Counted from the first letter of the stretch, positions 10,079-22,863 are shown. The stretch: DNA of 64,000 nucleotides from Bryoerythrophyllum caledonicum (GCA_963971425.1 OZ020518.1:13956190-14020189); one strand, 5' to 3'. The notes: generated from the letters alone by a model not told the origin. Translations and numbers: made by a program.

Positions 10079-11670
10079 ATGGGAAAGGGTCATGAGTTCA
10101 CGTTAGAGCAAAAACAAGAGATTATTGAGTATCGTGAGACTGTGTTAGCTAGTGGTGGAAAGATTACCAATAGAGCATTAACTATGTGGGCCAATGCACA
10201 CTTTCAAGTAGACGTGTCTGAGAAGAATATGGAAGAATAGTAAAGTGATAAGAAACCTTTAGTGAACTTGACGTTGGGCACCTCAGTGATTCCAAGCGCT
10301 TACAAAAGTCTTAATGCCCAGAAGTGGAGGAAGCCACTTTTACTTGGTTTACGACAATGCAAGAAAATAATGTAGTTTTATCTGATGACCTTGTGGTGGC
10401 TGCTGCAAAGATTTTACGCATAACTTCCTAGAGGTGCTAACGAGAAGGAGCTTCAATTTTCTCATGGATGGGTGGAAAATTTCAAGAAGAGATATATTAT
10501 CAAGGGCTATACCCATCACAGAGAAGACGCATCAGCTGATGTTTCTGAAGAGGTTTTAAAGAAAATGGAAGACATCAAAATACTTCTATTTTAGTTCAGG
10601 AGTTGTGATATTTTAGTTTAGGAGTTGTGATGTTTTCAATATGGATGAAATTGGTCTTTTTTACAGATTGGAACCGAATCGTACATTAGCTACGAAAAGG
10701 TTATTTGGAAAAGAAAAAAAAACAGAAGGAGCGCATCACGGTGGCACTTTCTGCAAATGCTGATGGAAGCATCATTCTTCCTTCATTGGTTATCAATCAT
10801 TATTTGAAGCCTCGGGCTTTTACAAGCAGACACATCCTAAATCCAGAAAAACTAGGTATACAATGGCATGCTAATTAAAAAGCATGGATGACAACACAAT
10901 TTTTTGAACAATTTATGTTATATTTTGAGAGGAAGATGGTAAGTGCCCAGAAAGAGAAGGTACTTTTGTTGGTGGATAATTTTTTTGGACATCAAGTGCC
11001 TAATGTAGGTTCAAGATTGAGGGTGACACAATTAGAGTTTTTGCCTCCAAATACAACTAGTCGTTTCTAGCCTCTAGATGCAGGGATCATTGCATCATTC
11101 AAAGGTCAATATAGGAAGTTATTAATTCAACATCAAATAGATTGTATTTCAACTGGCAAGAGTTTTGCAAATGATGTGTACCAAATTGTGACCATGCTTG
11201 AGGAGGCTTGGAGTAACGGAGTGACTCCAACAATAATTCAAAATTATTGGAGACACACAGGAATTCTTCCAATTCTTGTAGAAAATTAAATCCTTCAAGA
11301 GCAGCAAAGGAAAGAGGTCGAGGAGGTTGCTATTGTATTGTAACAACTAAGTTTAATATCTTCTGAGATTGAGATCCCTAACATGAATGTTCAAGAGTAT
11401 TTAAATTATGAGTTCGAGTTTGATTTGAATAACCCTTTTCAACCCACTGATAAAGAAATTATTGAAATGCTTCCATCTCAACAAGGTAGTGAACACGAAG
11501 ATAGTGATCTTGATGAAGCTAATCCTCGCAATACAGTAGAAGAAGTTGTAGGCTTTAAAGATGTAGGTAGTGCTCTTCAAACTTTGAAGAAGTTTTTGGA
11601 GCAAAGACCTAATGACACCATGTTATCTATTAGGAATATTGCAGCATTAGAAAAGGAAGTAGAATCTTGA
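10079..11670 (+). pseudogene. Pogo/Tigger-type (CENP-B-like) transposase relic
   Basis: Starts MGKGHEFTLEQKQEIIEYRE with a psq-like helix-turn-helix at 10079. A CENP-B-type second HTH follows in shifted frames (about 10310-10560). The DDE region is recognisable as NMDEIGLFYRL (about 10637-10670), LLVDNFFGHQ (about 10966-10995) and PLDAGIIASFK (about 11073-11105), giving the DDD-type triad of pogo elements. A conserved tail ends at 11670. Breaks include several frameshifts, stops such as a CAG-to-TAG type change before PLDAG (11068-11070), and a 22-bp tandem duplication at about 10588-10631. The gene is not functional. Confidence 0.75.
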
Positions 11671-11917
11671 CGTGTAGCAGAAACTCGCCAAAGTATTGTT
11701 GATTCATTCTTTTGACGGACTTAGATGAATAATGAATCAATATTTTGTAATTTCATCCATTTTTCTATAAATGTTATGTATTTACCTTTTTAATTCTTCT
11801 AAGTGTTATTTTTTATAAGTGTTACAAATCATCGGCATCACCCTCTATAAGTGTTATGTGTTACTAGTGTCTAAGTATTAACTAAAAGTATGCTCCCAAC
11901 CTCTAATACTTATCAAG

Positions 11918-13019
11918 GAACGCCAATTCCCGAAGGAGACCGGCGTGAATAAAGTGTATGTTTGTTCCACTACAAAGACCATGTCTACTGGACAGGGAAT
12001 TAGTAATCTGGAACTACTTCCCCCTTTCGAGGTTAGACACTATATAACAAGTAGCCAGAAACCAACCAAACAAACAACGAACCAACGGACCAACCAACTA
12101 ACCAAGCAAGTAGCCAAAAACCACAAAACCAACCAATCAAGAAGAATCAAGGTGAGGGAAGTATTTTAGGGGGGGGTCTTGTGTATCAGGAAGGGCTTGG
12201 TTATTTTCAATTTTGTGTTTATGTTGTAAAATGGACATGGCATATTGAATAGATAAGGTGTTAATGTTTTTAAAGGAGGTTTTAATTGTTTCAATGGGTA
12301 TCTTGAAGGTATCTTCTAGGGTTTTCATAGATGGGATAAAGGTGGTGGCACGAGCGCCAGAAGTGATTACAATAAGGGGGTCCACATTCCATCCAAGGGC
12401 TATGATGTCGTCAATGAGGGGTTGGTATTTATCTATTTTGTTTTGAATTGTTTCCGGGGAAAATCTGTCGTTGCAATATGTGAATTCAATGAATTGAATG
12501 GTGTAGTCTTGGTTTATGTGATCGGGTGGTGGATCATTATATGGTAAACCTCTAACACAAAGTATATCCGGTTTGAGCCTAGCATTGCAATGGCATCTTT
12601 GAGTCTTGCATGAACATGGGAGTAGCCAAGGAGGGACCGTATTTTCTTGTGGATTGTTATTAAAGGTGCCGGCGTTCATTAATATAAAACATCTCAATTT
12701 GTTGTAGGAGGTGATTAGTTTTTGGACTTCCCATGCTTTATTATGTCTTTTTACAATTAGGGAGTGTATGTGGTGGTTTGGACATTTGAGTAGAACATGA
12801 AGCCATGTGTCGGGGTCCGTTGAAGGGCATATGGGGCATGTTATGGATGGGAATCTTTCTATTCCAAAGAAGAGTTGTTTGCGGGCGTTTCCCATATACT
12901 GACCAATGCGGAATTTGATGAGGCATGTTATTTGTGAGTCTGAAATGATGGGGTTTTTCCGAAAATTTGTAGAGAGTTCATTGTCTATGTTGTTATTGTT
13001 AGTCCATTTTTCTATGTTA
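11918..13019 (-). mobile_element. LINE copy 1, 5'-truncated
   Basis: The left end carries the family's 3'-terminal hairpin (aacgcc ... ggcgt region) and degenerate 3' UTR seen in the two long copies; homology to ORF2 stops at about 13019, where unrelated sequence begins. Typical 5' truncation during reverse transcription. No convincing target duplication was found, so a target deletion or later rearrangement is possible. Confidence 0.8.
12137..13019 (-). pseudogene. C-terminal fragment of LINE ORF2
   Basis: About 294 codons open, matching the C-terminal third of ORF2 in the long copies: a CPIC..D..TWLHVLLKC zinc-finger-like motif, the Cys-rich CSCKTQRCHCNARLKPD segment, FIEFTYCNDRFSPETI and GARATTFIPSM. 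It begins after the RNase H domain, so it has no enzymatic domain. It is open over its whole length and diverged from the other copies at many codons, which suggests a different subfamily or an older active lineage. Confidence 0.85.
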
Positions 13020-13353
13020 GGAATACCCGAGTCCAACCTTACATGACCAACAGCTTTGTCTCTTCCATCTCGTTTTCTGAATCATCTGAATCACAGTTTC
13101 GGAGAAAAGCACTTCAACCATTACAGTAACAAGAACTGGAGGAGGTGACTGCGAACCACTCATCTGGGGAAAAAAAAAGACACACATAGGAACAACCAAT
13201 GCCATTAAAAAACGGCCAGGATTTATCTAATTTACAAAATTGTAGCTGATCACTGATCAGTCCAGGGTTACTACTATACTCGGTAAATACAGCAACACAT
13301 GGTGTGGAGATCGCTAGAGAGCGAGCCAGCCAACAAAAAATACATATGTAACT

Positions 13354-14442
13354 CTACAGGGGAGTAGGAATGCGCAGCGGAACTACAACCGTATCGGAAT
13401 ACACATAGCACGACTCCATCACCGTCCACTTGCCTTTGTCTTCGAAGAGCACGCTCCCCTCGTGCTCAAGAGCTACGCTCATATCCACCTGAGAAAATCA
13501 GTCCATTCCAGGTGTGAGTACTTCAATGTAAATGTCCTATTCGCCTGCTCGAAAAAGAAACGCAAGTGAGTGTTTTTACCTTGCGCCAGTGTTTGGCTAT
13601 GGCGTCTTTCTTGGTTGGAAAGGGTAAATCTTGCAGGAACTTATCAACGGTAGGAATCAGTGAAGACGTTGACGGAGGCTCTGTCACAGCATCAAACGAG
13701 GTGAACACCTACTCAGTCGACGGAAGAAGGAAACCAAAAAAAAAGGTTTCAGAGCATAAGACCAAGGGAAATCCAGCTCTGAGAAGAGAACATAAGATCT
13801 GAAAAAACTATAACAAAATTTCACCTAGGAGCACCGGCACCTCGACCACTGGTTCCACAGCCTGTTCGCGACGCACGTTCACCATGCCACCCTCAGCTGC
13901 GAAGAAATCATGAAAGAATTAAGGCATGAAACAATTAAGGCGGAAGTCAGATTCACTTCCACAAACAAAAAAAAAACCGCTTCTGCTTCCTCAGCTGCTA
14001 GAACTCCCGATAAGTAATTTGCACGCAGCCTCTGTTAATGAGAAGGTTACTACGATAATCAAGAGCTGCTCGCACATACGAGAACATCAATTCAATGGCC
14101 AACTCACGTGAAATTGAATCAAGGTCATCGTAACTTCAAAGCAGCCCCTGATTATGGATTCAACTAACCTCGTCCTTCCTTGCCTGCCACCTCTAGAGCA
14201 CCAGATCTAACAAGACGGAGAGAGAAGCTCATACCAAGTGGTGGCCCGCCGTCGCGGCTAAGAAAGACGAAAGAAATCGCCGTCGCGAGCCACATGATCG
14301 CTTCTTTCACCGGCGTCACGACGACTTCTTCGACGATCCGCTTCTTCACCTAAACAAACAAGACCGTCGTCTCAATCCAACCATTTCTACTCCAATTCCT
14401 CTAAGAAAGAAGAAACAAACTTACATCCCCGCGTCCCGCCAT
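13354..14442 (-). CDS. Small plant protein of unknown function with one membrane segment, 5 exons
   Basis: Exons proposed: 14442-14425 (MAGRGD), 14349-14235, 13896 to about 13838, 13708-13580 and 13488-13354 (stop TAG). The first two junctions, the junction between exons 4 and 5, and the terminal exon all keep frame with GT-AG. Exon 2 encodes VKKRIVEEVVVTPVKEAIMW followed by a hydrophobic segment LATAISFVFLS, probably membrane-inserted. Later exons read IPTVDKFLQDLPFPTKKDAI and KWTVMESCYVYSDTVVVPLR. I do not recognise the family. The 3' end of exon 3 is uncertain, since the best donor breaks phase and a weaker one (GAG or CCG before gtg) is needed. Predicted length is about 150 aa. Confidence 0.6.
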
Positions 14443-14619
14443 TCCGCAGGTTGCCGAGCGTCTTCAAACCTCTCCAAACGCTCCACTAAAGCCCTCTCGA
14501 CCTCAAACTCGTCTCCACAAGCGCCTGATCACACTCTCTCACAGCACCAAATGAGAGTGACAAGCACCATTCTCCCAATTTAGAGCGATGTTAGGAGTTG
14601 GTGAGAGGCGAGTGCGCTG

Positions 14620-14698
14620 ATACGTGGGTGATACTAAGGTGATACCAGGCTGATACTATGGTGATGCCAGGCTGATGCTGGGGTGGTACTCTGGACAG
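14620..14698. repeat. Short tandem repeat ggtgatac(c/t)aggctgatac
   Basis: About five degenerate units of a 10-22 bp repeat based on tgatac/tgatgc and ggctgat, upstream of the unknown minus-strand gene. Confidence 0.6.
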
Positions 14699-14779
14699 AT
14701 TTCGGCCGATAGACCTTATCAGAAGTTTATCGGAGCTTCCGTTCCTCATTAGCTTATCGGACCGATTGGTGTCGGATTA

Positions 14780-15393
14780 CACTAAAATTGAGAATTAGTG
14801 TTACACTACATTTAATGTAATAACCTCGATTGACCTTTCTACTCTAATTGTGTATTTGTTGGAATTTAGTGTAACGCTCATTAATGAGCCACGAGTTACA
14901 TGTTTGACTTTTTATTTTTATTATTTTTTATTATTATTGTATTTATATTATTATAATATAAATAATTTATATTATTATAGTAAATATTAATCTTATTTAT
15001 ATTATTATAATATAAATATTAATCTTATTTATATTATTATAATATAAATATTATTCTTATTTATATTATTATAATATAAATATTATTATTATTTATATTA
15101 TATTATTATTTATTTATTTAAATTTTCTATTCAATTTTTAGTAATTTCTTGAATCACATGATCTTTGTCAATGTTTGTCAATTTTTGTCAACTTTGTAAT
15201 ATTTTCTAATTCTTAATTTTCTAAACATTATTTTGCCATTACACTATATGTAAAGCTAGTTAAATCCCAAAGTTACAATTCTCTGTATTTAGTGTTCATG
15301 TTGGCATTTAGTGTTGTAACACTATATCTCAAGTTGACATTTAGTGTTAGAGTTCGTAATTAGTGTTGCAAACACTAATTCTCAATTTTAGTG
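14780..15393. mobile_element. Non-autonomous CACTA-like terminal-inverted-repeat element, 614 bp
   Basis: The left end CACTAAAATTGAGAATTAGT (14780) is repeated in inverse complement at 15374-15393. Subterminal copies of TTTAGTGTTRYA occur in both halves, and the core (14910-15120) is an AT repeat of tattattataatataaat units. CACTA ends and subterminal repeats suit En/Spm derivatives, but the flanks give TTA/TAG rather than an exact 3-bp duplication. If the end is extended to TACACTA, a TA target would suit mariner-type MITEs. Confidence 0.65.
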
Positions 15394-17685
15394 TAGTTGC
15401 AGATCAGGTATTGCTGCTTACATTCGGAGAATAGTCTTAACCCTTTCAGACCGATGAGCTTTTTCTTTAACTGTGAGGATCTACTAGTGTTCTAGATCAT
15501 GCAGAATGGCATCTACGCCATGGGTACAATTCACCACAAAAATCTACAAACTCGTTTCACGGAAATCACTGATGCTTGCATGGATTGTCTCAACAGATGC
15601 TTGCACATGCTTGCAATGGTCTCAACATATGCCCATCTTCCTCCACCTCTAAGGTATGGTCTATTTGTTTCCTTAGAGGTGGCCTGTAGGGCTTTCTATG
15701 AAGGTTTTTGTCCCGAAACGACCCAGTTATGGTCAATTGGCCTCTCAGGATTATCCCTTTAAGGCCCAGGAGGTTGTTTTTGGTGCTTTTGCTCTACTGA
15801 CTCTTTCCACAATTAGCCATCGTACCTCACGTTCTCTGAACGCATCTCGAGCTCCTTGTCAGCTTTCCAATGGATCTCTCTTCTCTCCAATCCATGCAAG
15901 CATCAACAAACTACTGTGATTTCCGGGAAGTGGGGTCATGATGAAGAGTGGACACTGTGTACATGGTATTTAGCCTAATCTATTACAATCGTAGATTCTC
16001 CTCGGCTCTCATGGTCCACGTAGGCGTTACAAGGTAAAAATAGTTCTGGAATTGTAACAAAGTCATGTCTTCTGGAATCAAAACAATAGTTCTAGAATTA
16101 GAACGAAGTCCATGACATTTTTAGTGTATTTTTTTTCTAGGCTTCTACTCATAAACTTAGGCTACTTTGACATTGTCTCAGCGAGGTAGGACTCAAGTGG
16201 CACCACTGTGTAGCGCTACAATGGGAAGTACCAGGGCAAGCTCATGCACCACTACACAGCGTAGCGCATCTACCAGGCAGGCGAGGTCGCCATAATTTTT
16301 ATGCCAGGCAGGCAAGGTCATCATATTCATCGAGGTAATCATTGCTGATGGACTATAGCATGTATTTGGTGCGTAATGAGCCAAAAAGAAGCGGCCGAGC
16401 AAGCTAGCAGACCGCTACAATTTGTATAGAAGAATTTGTCTAAATGTTGCCTAGCTCAATAGTACTTGTAAACCAATATTCATCATAAGGCCAATATCAG
16501 AGTATGTTGTCAACTTGTCTTATCTAATAACCTCTCTAAACCAATATTGGACCCGAGTCCCACCACATTGGAGACTTTGGCTTGACATGTGTCTTGAAGC
16601 AAGATTCTTTTTGTTTACTATTGTGATTCCTTGGGAAATTTTGAGACACCTTTAAAGTTCAACGGCCCCCACAATATAAAATTTGGTTAATATAATAAGC
16701 ATCTTCATGGGTGGTGCTCCAAAATCTTCAAAATCATTCTCACTGCCAAATCCAAATCGAAGAGGCTCAAAGCCATCAAGCGTTTCAATGCCAATTGTGG
16801 ATGTCACAAGGCATTACGCAGGGAACAAGGCACCCATATAGTTCAGGTTAGAGAGTTTCATTAGGCTTTTGTCCCTTTGTTGCCGGCTCTAGAGCGTTTT
16901 GTATTATGCTCAGTTCTGTTTGCAATCAAACTCCGTTTGTTTTGTGCCAAAATATAAAAAAACATAATCTACAAAATATATTACAGAATAACTTGATTTA
17001 CAATGGAGACTTTGGCTTGAAATGTGTCATTGAGATATTTCATACAAATAAATGATATTCTTTTTTTGCGATTAAACAACCTTTCTTTAGATGAAAAATA
17101 ACTATTTTAAGGTGAGTCAAAAGGTTTTCACACCCTATTGTACAAGGTACACCATGAAGTAAATATTTAACGCAAAAATTAGAGATTAATAACTTTCCTA
17201 AATCAAGATGCGTCACAAACCTTCATTTTGCCCATTTGGGTTTTCATCCTATAAAAATTCGAGATTCTACACGCTAATTCTATGCCATACATTCACAGAT
17301 ATGATAACTTTATAAACTGTTCAAACGTCCAACCAGATTAGTTTTTCTACAATTCAATTGAAAGAGTTTAAGTGTTCTGATTATATACTATAAGCCTGAT
17401 TCTAAGCCACACAAAGCACACTCAATTTGACTCTTCGCTAACACTGTCTATTTCAGAGCAACCCCTTTTGCACTTCAAGGGTTAATAGACAAGTTTCATG
17501 ATACCGATCATTTGACTCCATAATGAGAAGCCAATCAAGCGATTTGTAAAGTACACCCTGAATCTAGCACAGCCTTTCTAGCTTTGGAAGTTCGGTATGA
17601 CTCTCTACATGTACAAACAAGGAGCTTTCCGCCCCTGATAAGGATGATGCCGTAGCCTAACTCTGTTGCACGAAAACAACATCAC
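15394..17685. other. Intergenic sequence and CstF-64 3' flank, nothing recognised
   Basis: Contains an 87-codon plus frame (15499-15762) without recognisable features and a short direct repeat gcttgcatg/gcttgcacatgcttgcaatgg. About 17440-17685 is probably the 3' UTR of the CstF-64 gene. I see no RNA gene or transposon end. Confidence 0.4.
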
Positions 17686-19003
17686 CTACCCTGCTCGCAA
17701 AGCTTGTTGCAGTTGCAATACCTGCTGCCGCTGCTCAGGAGGCAGCGAGTTGATCTGGTCAGGAGTCAGGCTCAGGACTTGCTGCAGTAACGCCTTCTGC
17801 TGCTCCAACTCACCCCCCATCTGCTGAAAAAAAATAAAATACATAATACATAAGTTTGTGGAACCCTGACAAGAAGCCTCTTCCAGACTCCTCTCTGCGA
17901 TGCACCTACACCCATTACTATGATACACCTACAGCCATAGAGAACAGAAGAATCAAGAGTTAACATTTGGGAGGGAGTAGGGAAAACGAAGATGATTTAC
18001 TATGAGCTTACCGGAGGTTGCTGCTGGGGCACTTGGCCTTGCATAGGCATCTGCCCGTACGGATGAGGTTGTTGCATGGGCGAAGCTGACGATACACCAC
18101 CGTCTGAGATACCGGCCTGGTTGCCGTAACTTGGCCGGGACTGGTTATCAGGTACGACCGGAGCTCCTATCAACGATGGACCGCTGGACACCGGTACTCC
18201 ACTGTTAATAAGAGGCTGGCCTGCACCCATAACCATTCCATGCATCGCTTGACCAGGGACGCTCGGTGGTGCAGGCGCACCAGGTATGTTCATGTTCCTG
18301 CCCATCTGTGGCATGCCACTGGGTCCCATCACGGGGCCTGTTGGCAATACTGCCTCAGATCCGGAGACCATACCGGCTTGTCCGATCGAAGGAGGACCTG
18401 AGCTTCCGTCCATGCGAGAGTTTTGTTGCAGCATCTGATCACAGAGAAGTGACAACAGTTATGGATAGAACAGTGCTTGTTGATGACGGGACGTGAAATA
18501 TGGAGACACACATTGTTAGAGATCCGGGATGTCCTTGAAGATGAGATGAGATAGAAACCAAACCTGGTATTGAGCTTGAGGAGGAGGCTGACTTGGAGGT
18601 GGTGGCACACCTTGTTGAACATACGACATTGACATCCCGCTACTTTGCTGTACCATGCCTCCCTGATGCTACAGATATGCCCACCACATAGGATTTTAGA
18701 AAACTTGGTGACATTGCAAATTGCTTCAATTAGTACCCCACGTTAAGAGGTGAACTCTTTGCTGCCCATCTGCTCTACAATTGAATGTTGTACTTTTTGA
18801 GAGGCACATTACTTCTAGTTACGTTTTATGGATGTTCAACCTGAAAGGGTGCTTGAGCGAGTGGCTGCTGAATTTGCTGTGGCTGATAGTTCATTGGTTG
18901 CTGAACTTGGCCTGGAATTACTGGGGGCTGAACAGGTCTGGGCTGTGGCGGTAGAGGGGGTTGCTGCATTAAGTTGGTCGGAGCAGGAGGAACTGCTGAT
19001 CTT

Positions 19004-19035
<32 letters not shown>

Positions 19036-22000
19036 TGTGGGTAGGATGGGCTGATTCTGCAATAAGATCATACTTTAGTGATATGAACATAACTAGAATG
19101 AAAAGAGTAAACAGAATAATAACATCAATACAGATCGTTACTCAACATAAGCACTTCTGGCTGCGTGTTCTTTCCATTCAACAGTCAAAAGCTGGACAAA
19201 AATTTACCATTTGTGGAGGCCGAACCATCCCTAACATTATCTGTGCCTGCACCAATATAAATAACAAATCGAAGGGAATGTTAATTTCGTGAGGAGTGTA
19301 AAAGAAAGCCACATAATTTAGTGTCTTTGCCAGCTAAATCCCATCAAGATACAGAAATCAACCAAGTATCACACATGACAAATAACATGTCTACATAAAT
19401 ATTTATGTATGCCTGACATATGGGCCAGAGCCTTCTGCATCACGTATTTCATGACCATGAAGGAAATGTAGATATAACTAGAAAAATCTGTACGTTTTGT
19501 GCTATCTGCAGGTTAGTAGAAAGATGGTTGGTTTGCAGCAATCAAAATCATGAGTAGTCTCACCTGAAAGATAGCCTTCGTTAGCTGCGGGTTGGCCATC
19601 AGTACTTGGCGAGCTTGCTGTTGATTTTGTTGGATCATCGTCTGAAGGAAAGAGGTACTAAACACTCAGAAAAAAAACAATCTTTTCAAATAGTATTGTC
19701 CATTTCACAGACTACAGCATCAGAAGACACATACCTTCATCTGTACCATGACCTCAAAGAGCTGTTGCTTAGACATCCCAGCCAGATGACCTGTTAATTG
19801 GTCGTTGCCCGCAGTAGCCGCAGTACCATTTGCCACAGGCATCGACTGCCCATTCATTGATACACCATACTGCACATAAGCAAAGAACCTCGTGTTGGTA
19901 ACCTGATGAAATAATTGTACAGAACACTAGAACAGAATTCGCATAATCCAAAAGAGTCCATCGCTGCCATGTTTCATCCACTTCAGCATTACAAGGAATT
20001 CTTTACCTGTTGTTGCTGTTGTTGGTTGGCTCCCAGAGTTCCCGTAAGATACTGAGCAGCAGCAACTGCAGTTGCTTGACCTATCGGTGGCTCCCCACTT
20101 CTGTCAAGTTCAATATTGCTTCCCACTTGTCGAGTTCCTGATAGTCTTTGTGCATCTGTGTCATGAAGATCATTCCCGTCCATTTTTAGGGCATATATTT
20201 CTGGTAGAAGCACGACTACACATTGCCCACTAAAAAGGAAGCTAGCAAACAAACCATCTTTCAAACAACGTATCTCAATAATTAGCGCCCAGAAACAAAT
20301 TTTAAATACATTCTTTGACGTAGTTAACTCAAGAGAGATTAAAACTTTACCAGTGCTGAAACCACCTGATTGCTGATTTTGTCCGCTTTGACGCTACAAT
20401 GCAGCACAAGGTCAGTCGCGGCATAATAAAGTGTAATAGAGAAAGAAAAATCACGCAAAAAGATAAAACGAAGAAAGATGTACACATTTTCCACAATGTG
20501 CACGACGTGCCAATATTTGCAAAAATCACATGATAGGAAACAGTTCAAGATTTCATCAGACCAAGTGCGAACTCCTCGATATAAAGGCGGGTTCGAACTA
20601 CAGACACCCTCTTAATTACATACAAAGAATCGTTCATGACAAATCAGATGCATAGGATGTGCGAAGGCCGGAAAAAATGTAAGCACCTGCTCTCGATTTC
20701 TATCACCACCTCCTTTTTCATTCTCTGCAAAATCTACCCGAAGCTGCCTCCCATTAATCTCATACCCTTGAAGGTTCCGACGAGCACTTAATGCGGTTTC
20801 CTCATCTCTGAACTCGCAGAATCCATATCCTTTGGGCTTGCCAGTCTCTCTGTCCAGTACCAACCTGACGTTCACATACACTCACATCAGAACCAAGTGC
20901 TGAAGACGACGACGGTCAGCACATATGATACGCCACACTGTACACTACAACAGCACATATAATTCAACGCATATATGCTCCACTTAGACAGATACTTCCC
21001 GTTCTTATGCAAAGTAACTTAATGTGAAAAGAAACTACAGAAAGCACCTCCAGAATAATGTCTGGTGCGCAACAAGATAGAAATGGTCAATATTCTAGAA
21101 TTGTTCTCAGGGGGGCCATCCACAGAGCATTATGCACGAGATACACCCCTCATATGAAAGCAGCAACTGATAAAGCTTAACTAAACGAACTCAATACATA
21201 CCGAAAATTTACGACTGGGCCCACTTCCTCGCAGATATGTACAAGCTGCTCCTCAGTGGCATCGTATGGTATATTTCCAACTGGCACAAGATCAAGCAAC
21301 GCACAAATGTTGGCCTCTTCCAAAAATAACAGCAATTTTGATAGACATCCAAATTCAATCGACTCTAACCTGATAATTCAATTACTACGTTTCATAGCAA
21401 ACACGTTACGGTTTAGGAACCATACGAATATCATCCAAGCTAGATATCTCTCCATTCGTAGTGAGCGAACAGAAAGGGTATGCTCATTAAACCTACTATT
21501 ATTGCATATTATTCCCTCACGAATTATCCATACGACAGAACTTCAAAATTTTTATCAGTCGATGGAAACAGCAGTCTAGTGAAAACTGGATATAATTCGT
21601 CGATCTCTCCACATTAACCATCAAGCTGAGAAGCGAACGCCTCCTCCGGGTCACAACGCCACATTGATCACCAACATCGAAACGAAAGCCACGAACTCCA
21701 ACAAACCCTAGGTTACGTGCGAAGTCTTAATATGATCGGCATTTATAGACGAGGCAGAGAGAGAAGGATGGATTCCGATCCCGAAGCCGTGCACAGAGGC
21801 AACCACTCCACCAAACCCTAAGTATTGCGCATACAGTCCGTGGAAACCGAACAACACAATTAAATGCCGACGGACAAGAAAATAACAATTCTGATGATCC
21901 CGGGAATGAACGCGGAAAGCTACATACTCTGCAACACCTTTTAGTGAAAATAAAACAAGAAACATCAGAGGACGCTGAAGTTAGATGATCCCGAGAGCCA

Positions 22001-22424
22001 CAAACTCCACCAAACCCTAAATTTTAATGAAGCCGAAGTAGTAACATACCAAAACAGGAAAAAATTAATTACAAAAATACTGATTTTTACGAAGAGGAAA
22101 GCCAATGCGGAAAGTCACAAACTCCACCAAGCCCAAGGTTATGTGTGAATTTTTATGAGACGGAAGGAGAAACAGATGAAGACAGGAAATAGAATAATAT
22201 TTATATTCATCCCGGGAATAACCCCGAGTCTATCACGAACTTCACCAAACCCTAGGCTAAAAGGAAGACAGGAAAGAAGAAGAAGAAGATGCAGAATTTA
22301 ATCATCCCGGAAATGAAGAGGAAACACGTGAAGAAGAGGACGCTGGTTTTATGTTTCTCATGAAAGAAATCAAGCGGCAGTTACCGAAGACGCATCGAGA
22401 GGCGCGGTGCTGCGTGTTGCTCAT
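17686..22424 (-). CDS. CSTF64: Cleavage stimulation factor 64 kDa subunit (CstF-64), 12 exons, 540 aa
   Basis: Exons: 22424-22385, 21280-21202, 20864-20687, 20393-20351, 20155-20007, 19869-19735, 19641-19564, 19246-19208, 19056-18841, 18668-18564, 18434-18012, 17823-17686. All are GT-AG and in phase (1623 nt). Residues 10-88 form the RRM, with RNP2 VFVGNI and RNP1 KGYGFCEF (51-58), followed by [12 protein letters not shown]. The hinge (about 184-247: [20 protein letters not shown] then [13 protein letters not shown]) binds CstF-77/symplekin in the family. Residues 248-495 are Q/P/G/M-rich and include a nine-glutamine run. The C-terminal domain ([20 protein letters not shown]) contacts Pcf11 in homologues. 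The protein binds GU-rich RNA downstream of poly(A) sites in the nucleus. Length matches plant CstF-64. Confidence 0.95.
21690..22260. repeat. Degenerate repeats in intron 1 of CstF-64
   Basis: At least five copies of cyaccaaaccctar preceded by related text (atcccgr...aa..cacaaactccaccaaaccctaa) near 21706, 21818, 22014, 22128 and 22253, with spacing of about 112-125 bp or a multiple. Intron 1 (21281-22384) is far longer than the other introns, partly because of this array. Confidence 0.6.
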
Positions 22425-22530
22425 GGCGGAGGACGACGCACGCTGCTGCCCCGCTTGCTCGCTCCCTCCGCGGCTCCCCGTGAGTCCGTCAGCTGCACTG
22501 AAAATGCTCCCGCTCCAGAGAAGAAACGAA

Positions 22531-22562
22531 GGCGACGACGACGACGACGACGACGAAGAAGA
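22531..22562. repeat. (CGA)n/(GAA)n trinucleotide run in CstF-64 5' leader
   Basis: Eight or so CGA units followed by GAA units, about 110 bp upstream of the start codon of the minus-strand gene. Confidence 0.7.
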
Positions 22563-22863
22563 AGTCGAAGAGAGAGGTGCAGCAGAACGCGAGACGGAGC
22601 TGGTTCGTTCGAGAAAATTGAAACAATCGAAACAACTAAGTTTGGAGGAAAAACATTGGTTGCTTCCAAACGAGCATTTGTTCTTCGTTTAGGGTTTCGT
22701 GCCAGTTCTCGTTTGCGAAGTGTGAGCTGATAACGTAGCTTTCTCCAAAAAGTAGCTTTTCAAAGTAAAAGAAAATTTCATGTGGAACCATGAACTTAGG
22801 GCTGGTTTATACTTGGGGTCGGATTGAGGGCTGGCCGGAACTCTCCAAGTTCCAGAAGAAGAA

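Larger units (their letters stand above)
4275..11918 (+). mobile_element. Pogo-like (Tc1/mariner superfamily) DNA transposon, decayed, with nested insertions
   Basis: The left terminus CAGTCAGACCTCGATAAGTG follows a TA dinucleotide (4273-4274), as expected for pogo/Tigger elements. Subterminal repeats of the type ATAAGTGTTA follow on both sides of the Harbinger insertion (to about 8060) and recur inverted at 11790-11916. The right terminus is recognisable only as the inverse complement of CCTTGATAAGTATTA; the outer tip is missing where the 3' end of a LINE begins. The body encodes a CENP-B/Tigger-type transposase relic (10079-11670). The element hosts a complete Harbinger element and a Helitron array, so its own length was about 2.4 kb. 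Confidence 0.7.
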
